This document shows positions 60,593 through 64,000 of a stretch of DNA of 64,000 nucleotides, one piece after another. The stretch is from DATAGF01 sp963835685. Its GTDB lineage: Bacteria > Actinomycetota > Thermoleophilia > Miltoncostaeales > Miltoncostaeaceae. The stretch is from positions 93,417-157,416 of the forward strand of contig CAWIGI010000011.1 of assembly GCA_963835685.1 (NCBI GenBank). Reading direction: 5' to 3'. The notes under the pieces were generated by a model that worked only from the letters and a program-made list of their open reading frames with translations, searched no databases and was not told the DNA's origin. How positions within the stretch are numbered: the first letter of the stretch is position 1; each line of letters starts with the position of its first letter. A program made the position numbers and the translations under genes.

Positions 60593-63499
60593 TCAAGCGC
60601 TGATGCCGTGCGCCGTGGCGACGTGGGCGCCGGCCTCGTGCAGAGCCTTCTCGTCCTCGTGTCTCGCCGGCTTGAGGTCGAAGATGACCCTCCTCACGGT
60701 CCCCGTGAACGCATACGGAGCCCTGGCCGCGTAGGCGCGGTCAACGACCAGGCCGTTGTCGCGGCCGACGTCCATGCCGGCGTAGCCGGAGAAGCGGACG
60801 GCGACCGTCCTTTCCATCCGCCCCTCGCCGATCTTCTCGTCGTTCGCGTACAGGGAGACCATTCCGCCGGCCGAGGGTTCTTGGCGGTCGGCGTCGAACT
60901 GCATGCGGACCGTGATGTCCCCGGTCGGGATCGGCTCGGTCGAGACCTGCTCGTACCGCTCGACGCCCATCATCGAGTAGCTGTGGTGAAGCAGGCCGTT
61001 CTCGTCGACCCAGAGCGAGAAGCCGCCCATCTCGTCCGCCTCGGCGACGATCACGCCCTCGGCGCCCTGTGCCGGCACCGTGAGCTGCGCCTCGATCGCG
61101 TAGGAGCGGCCGTAGACGCGCGGGATCATCCCGGCCGCGATGTTCTCGACGTCGCCGTAGAACGTGTGGGTCGTGGTCGTCGGCATCGGCGGCAGGATTC
61201 CGAAGAAGACCGAGAGCGCCGCCAGCAGCGGCAACGCGTTGTGCTTCTCGGCCTCCTGCCAGAAGAGCTCCTTCAGCTCGGCCAGCTTCTCCGGGTTCTC
61301 CGCGGCCAGGTCGTTCGCCTGGCTGAAGTCGTCGGGGAGGTAGTACAGCTCCCAGGTGTCCTGCTCCGGGTCGTAGGCCCCGGGTGCGAACCTCGCCATC
61401 GTCGGCGGCGAGAGGTCCCAGGGGATGCGGTCGAGCTTGCAGGCGGCCCACCAGCCGTCCTTGTAGATCGCCCGGTAGCCGGCGATCTCGAAGTACTGCA
61501 CGGTGTGCCGCTCGGCGGCGTTCGCGTCGTCGAAGCTGTAGAGGAAGCTCGTGCCCTCCAGCGGCTTCTGGGCCACCCCGTCAACGACCTTGGCCTCGGG
61601 GATACCGGCCGCCTCGAGGATGGTCGGCCCGATGTCGATGCAGTGGGTGAACTGGGACCGAAGCCCGCCGGCGTCCTTGATCCGCTCCGGCCAGGAGACG
61701 ACCATGCCGTTGCGGGTGCCGCCGAGGTGGGAGGCGACCTGCTTGCCCCACTGGAAGGGCGTGTTCCCGGCCCACGCCCAGGCGGCCGCGTAGTGGGGGG
61801 CGAACGCGTCGGTGCCCCAGGCGTCGAGCCCGCCGTACTGCTCGATCAGCGAGAGCTGCTGCTCGGGGGTGAGGGCGATCCCGTTCTGCATCGTCAGCTC
61901 GTTGAAGGAGCCGGTGAGGGTGCCCTCCAGGCTCGCGCCGTTGTCCCCGAAGATGTAGATGACGAGCGTATTGTCGAGCTCGCCCATCTCCCCGACCGCG
62001 TCGAGCAGGCGGCCGACGTTCCAGTCGGCGTTCTCCTGGAAGCCGGCGTAGACCTCCATCTGCCGCGCGTACAGCGCCCTCTCGCCGTCCGAGAGCGAGT
62101 CCCAGGCCGGGAGCGCGTCCGGCCTCGGCGTGAGCATCGCGTCCGGGGGGATCACGCCCAGCGTCTTCTGCCGTTCGAAGGTCTCCTCGCGGAGCACGTC
62201 CCAGCCCTGGTCGAACTCGCCGCGGTACTTCTCGCTCCACTCGACCGCGACCTGGTGGGGCGCGTGCGAGCACCCGGTCGAGTAGTAGATGAACCAGGGC
62301 TTCTCCTGGTCCTGGGCGCGCACCTCGTGCAGCCAGCGCGACGCCTGATCGGTGAGGTCGTCCGGCCAGTAGTACTGCTCGCCGTCCTCGCCCTCAGGGA
62401 CGCCGAGGGTCGTGTTGTCCTGCGTGATCACCGGGTCGTACTGGCCCGCCTCGCCGCCGAGGATGCCCCAGAAGCGGTCGAATCCCCAGGCGTTCGGCCA
62501 GCGGTCGAACGGCCCGGCCGCCCCCTGCATGTGATCGGGCGTCATGTGCCACTTTCCGAATCCGGCGGTCGAGTAGCCGTTGCCCTGAAGCGCCCGGACG
62601 AAGGGAGCGCAGTCCTTCGGCACGCTCGCCGAGTAGCCGGGGAACGGTCCGGGGAACTCACCGATCGACCCGAACCCCACGGTGTGGTGGTTGCGGCCGG
62701 TCAGCAGGGCGGCCCGGGTGGGCGAGCAGAGCGCGGTGACGTGGAAGCGGTTGTAGCTGAGGCCCTGCTCGGCGACCCGGGTCATGGCCGGCGTGGAAAC
62801 GGGCCCGCCGAACGTGGACGGGTTGCCGAAGCCCGCGTCGTCGATCAGGACGAGCAACACGTTCGGCGCGCCCTCCGGGGGCGACGGCGTCATGTTGATC
62901 GTCCAGTCGGGGACGGACGCGTCGAGCGTGCGCCCGATCGCGCCGCCGAAGTTCGGGTCCGGGATCGGAAGCACCGTCCGGTCGGGGCTGAACTTCCCCA
63001 TCGCCTCGGCGAGCGACTCCTTCAGGGCGCCGGTGCCCTTCTTGTCGCCCTGGACGACCGAGCGGATCAGCGCGCCCGCGAGCGCCCGCTCGACGCCGAG
63101 CCGTTGCTCGTCGTCGAAGACGGCGATGATCCCGGCCGACCCCGGCGGCAGGTTCTCGCCGATCTTGTCGTGAATCTCGTCCTCGACCCGGTGGTCGGCG
63201 AACTTGCCGATGACCCGGCCGGCGACCGCGCCGACGGCGACCGACGCGAGCAGCGGGGGCGCGAAGAGGCCAACCGCAAGCCCGACCCCGCCGCCCCAGC
63301 CCGTCCCCTTGCGGCCGCGGTTGTCGCCCGTTTGCCGCACGCCGACGCTGCCGTCCTGCTCGTGCGTCACGAGGATGACGCCCTCGATCGAGACCTGCTT
63401 CTCCTTGACGAGCGCGAGGAGCGACTCGAAGTCCTTCGTCGCCTCGTCGATGTCCTGGTAGCCCGCGACGAGCAGGTCGGTCGGTGTCTCGGCCATCAC
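60593..63499 (-). CDS. Arylsulfatase with N-terminal DUF1269 domain (fusion)
   Basis: 968 residues. Residues 1-170: DUF1269-like domain (LLVAGYQDIDEATKDFESLL, VEGVILVTHEQDG-type strand, GGGVGLAVGLFAPPLLASVA hydrophobic Gly-rich helices). Residues 210-800: sulfatase: VLLVLIDDAGFGNPSTFGG (metal Asp pair), formylglycine motif ALCSPTRAALLTGRNHHTVG (C-x-P-x-R), KWHMTPD and IFGDNGAS. C-terminal beta domain. Needs the formylglycine-generating enzyme, not seen here. Complete. Same direction as, and 18 bp upstream of, the duplicated-domain gene, so one operon with dyp. Confidence 0.88.
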   Translation of the reverse strand: MMAETPTDLLVAGYQDIDEATKDFESLLALVKEKQVSIEGVILVTHEQDGSVGVRQTGDNRGRKGTGWGGGVGLAVGLFAPPLLASVAVGAVAGRVIGKFADHRVEDEIHDKIGENLPPGSAGIIAVFDDEQRLGVERALAGALIRSVVQGDKKGTGALKESLAEAMGKFSPDRTVLPIPDPNFGGAIGRTLDASVPDWTINMTPSPPEGAPNVLLVLIDDAGFGNPSTFGGPVSTPAMTRVAEQGLSYNRFHVTALCSPTRAALLTGRNHHTVGFGSIGEFPGPFPGYSASVPKDCAPFVRALQGNGYSTAGFGKWHMTPDHMQGAAGPFDRWPNAWGFDRFWGILGGEAGQYDPVITQDNTTLGVPEGEDGEQYYWPDDLTDQASRWLHEVRAQDQEKPWFIYYSTGCSHAPHQVAVEWSEKYRGEFDQGWDVLREETFERQKTLGVIPPDAMLTPRPDALPAWDSLSDGERALYARQMEVYAGFQENADWNVGRLLDAVGEMGELDNTLVIYIFGDNGASLEGTLTGSFNELTMQNGIALTPEQQLSLIEQYGGLDAWGTDAFAPHYAAAWAWAGNTPFQWGKQVASHLGGTRNGMVVSWPERIKDAGGLRSQFTHCIDIGPTILEAAGIPEAKVVDGVAQKPLEGTSFLYSFDDANAAERHTVQYFEIAGYRAIYKDGWWAACKLDRIPWDLSPPTMARFAPGAYDPEQDTWELYYLPDDFSQANDLAAENPEKLAELKELFWQEAEKHNALPLLAALSVFFGILPPMPTTTTHTFYGDVENIAAGMIPRVYGRSYAIEAQLTVPAQGAEGVIVAEADEMGGFSLWVDENGLLHHSYSMMGVERYEQVSTEPIPTGDITVRMQFDADRQEPSAGGMVSLYANDEKIGEGRMERTVAVRFSGYAGMDVGRDNGLVVDRAYAARAPYAFTGTVRRVIFDLKPARHEDEKALHEAGAHVATAHGISA

Positions 63500-63661
63500 G
63501 ACTCTCCCTTCGATTCCATGCCGAGAGGATCGAGCGGCGCGAAGGTGTTCGGCCGCGCGCCGCCCAACCTAACCGACTCGCGCCTCCCGCTCGGCGGTGG
63601 CCTTCGCAGCCCAGGAGGCGCGGGGCGCGCGGCAGCCGCGCGAACCACGGGAGGAACGTCG

Positions 63662-63822
63662 ATGGAGATCGCGGTGCTCCTCGTGCTCGCGGAGCTCTGG
63701 CTCGTGCTGCTGTGGCCCCTCGGCGTCCCGACGCTCCTCAAGGGCCGGGTCGGGCTGTTCGTGCTCGGCATCTTCGTGCCCTCCGCTGGGCGGTCGGCGG
63801 GTTGGGTCCGGGCCGCGACTGA
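63662..63822 (+). CDS. Small two-helix membrane protein, frameshifted
   Basis: ATG 63662 with GGGAGGAAC upstream. EIAVLLVLAELWLVLLWPLG and GRVGLFVLGIFVP, then after a one-base deletion near 63782 LRWAVGGLGPGRD to the stop at 63822. About 53 residues; no family recognised. Divergent from the sulfatase gene. Confidence 0.5.
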
Positions 63823-63936
63823 TCGCGAGAGCATGGGAGCCGGCGCCGACCTGCCGACGGCCCGGAGCGATCACAGCGCAGGGGCCGCTGCGCGCGCATC
63901 CCCACATCGGGTGAATCCTCGAAGCGAGCGCCCACC

Positions 63937-64000
63937 ATGAAGCCGCGGGGCATCGCCGCCGCGGGCTCTCACCCCATGTGGCCGATGCGGCTCGAGAAGC
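63937..64000 (+). CDS. Start of a gene running off the right edge
   Basis: ATG 63937 opens a frame MKPRGIAAAGSHPMWPMRLE that continues past the window end. Only 21 codons are visible; no function can be given. Confidence 0.3.
   Translation, partial: MKPRGIAAAGSHPMWPMRLEK

Larger units (their letters stand above)
57617..63500. mobile_element. Genomic island remnant beside tRNA-Leu
   Basis: Starts at the tRNA-Leu 3' end with clustered repeats and an integrase remnant, then carries dyp-type peroxidase, a duplicated-domain gene and a sulfatase fusion. The peroxidase part is somewhat lower in G+C than the chromosome. No second copy of the tRNA-Leu 3' end is present, so the right border is unknown or outside the window. 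Confidence 0.5.

Noticed and set aside
60248..63940. 1230-codon rightward open frame across the sulfatase and upstream genes
   Set aside because: It is antisense to clear sulfatase and duplicated-domain genes, Arg/Val/Gly-rich with no domain; a GC-driven shadow.

Overview
The window is about 74% G+C and dense with genes. Its gene content points to a high-GC actinobacterium: an HrcA/CIRCE site, a Gram-positive-type LexA box, class A RNase P RNA, a YCII/ECF sigma pair, DUF1918, DUF5519 and DUF1385 proteins, and Tad-type pilins. A Thermoleophilia or Solirubrobacterales-like lineage is a plausible guess, but nothing here is decisive. Many otherwise intact genes carry single-base frameshifts, mostly a net +1, which looks like unpolished long-read sequence. 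They are annotated as one gene with a suspected indel unless there is other evidence of decay.

0-26 kb is ordinary chromosome. A CIRCE operator marks a chaperone operon just off the left edge. Housekeeping genes follow: rdgB-rph, a sirtuin, murI, metF, sixA, ybaK-like and DUF1918. Among them lie a VapBC-like pair, tandem alpha/beta hydrolases, two thioredoxin-fold proteins, two secreted beta-propellers, an SGNH protein, a six-repeat DUF11 surface protein, a LysM/Gmad2 protein, two ECF sigma factors with small-protein neighbours, and a DMT-transporter remnant.

26-43.4 kb is accessory. It starts with a PLD-SF2 helicase-DUF3427 protein riddled with frameshifts, then a tyrosine integrase, decayed zinc-finger/GIY-YIG-like and oxidoreductase fragments, genes rich in TTG codons, and a strikingly low-GC SDR. 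A CAT-anticodon tRNA is present once complete (38705-38778), once as an exact 3' half (35464-35505) and once as an exact 5' half (43354-43393). The two halves share only the 7-nt anticodon loop, so the layout reads as tandem elements recombined in that loop. Related acceptor/T-arm scraps and a paired GGGGGCCAYC motif recur at other junctions. The cargo includes two epoxide-hydrolase-like enzymes, a beta-lactamase-fold protein without its catalytic Ser/Lys, a BTAD regulator and a SnoaL protein.

43.4-57.6 kb is chromosome again: DUF1385, a zinc alcohol dehydrogenase, two Tad-like prepilins, several small zinc ribbons, a cobalamin-binding protein, a histidine kinase divergent from a MerR-like regulator, a DHA2 exporter, rnpB, lexA with an SOS box, and tRNA-Leu(GAG).

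57.6-64 kb is a second island beside tRNA-Leu. An integrase remnant has TAG at its nucleophile Tyr codon and is fused in frame to the 3' end of a DyP-type peroxidase gene. A duplicated-domain protein and a DUF1269-arylsulfatase fusion follow.
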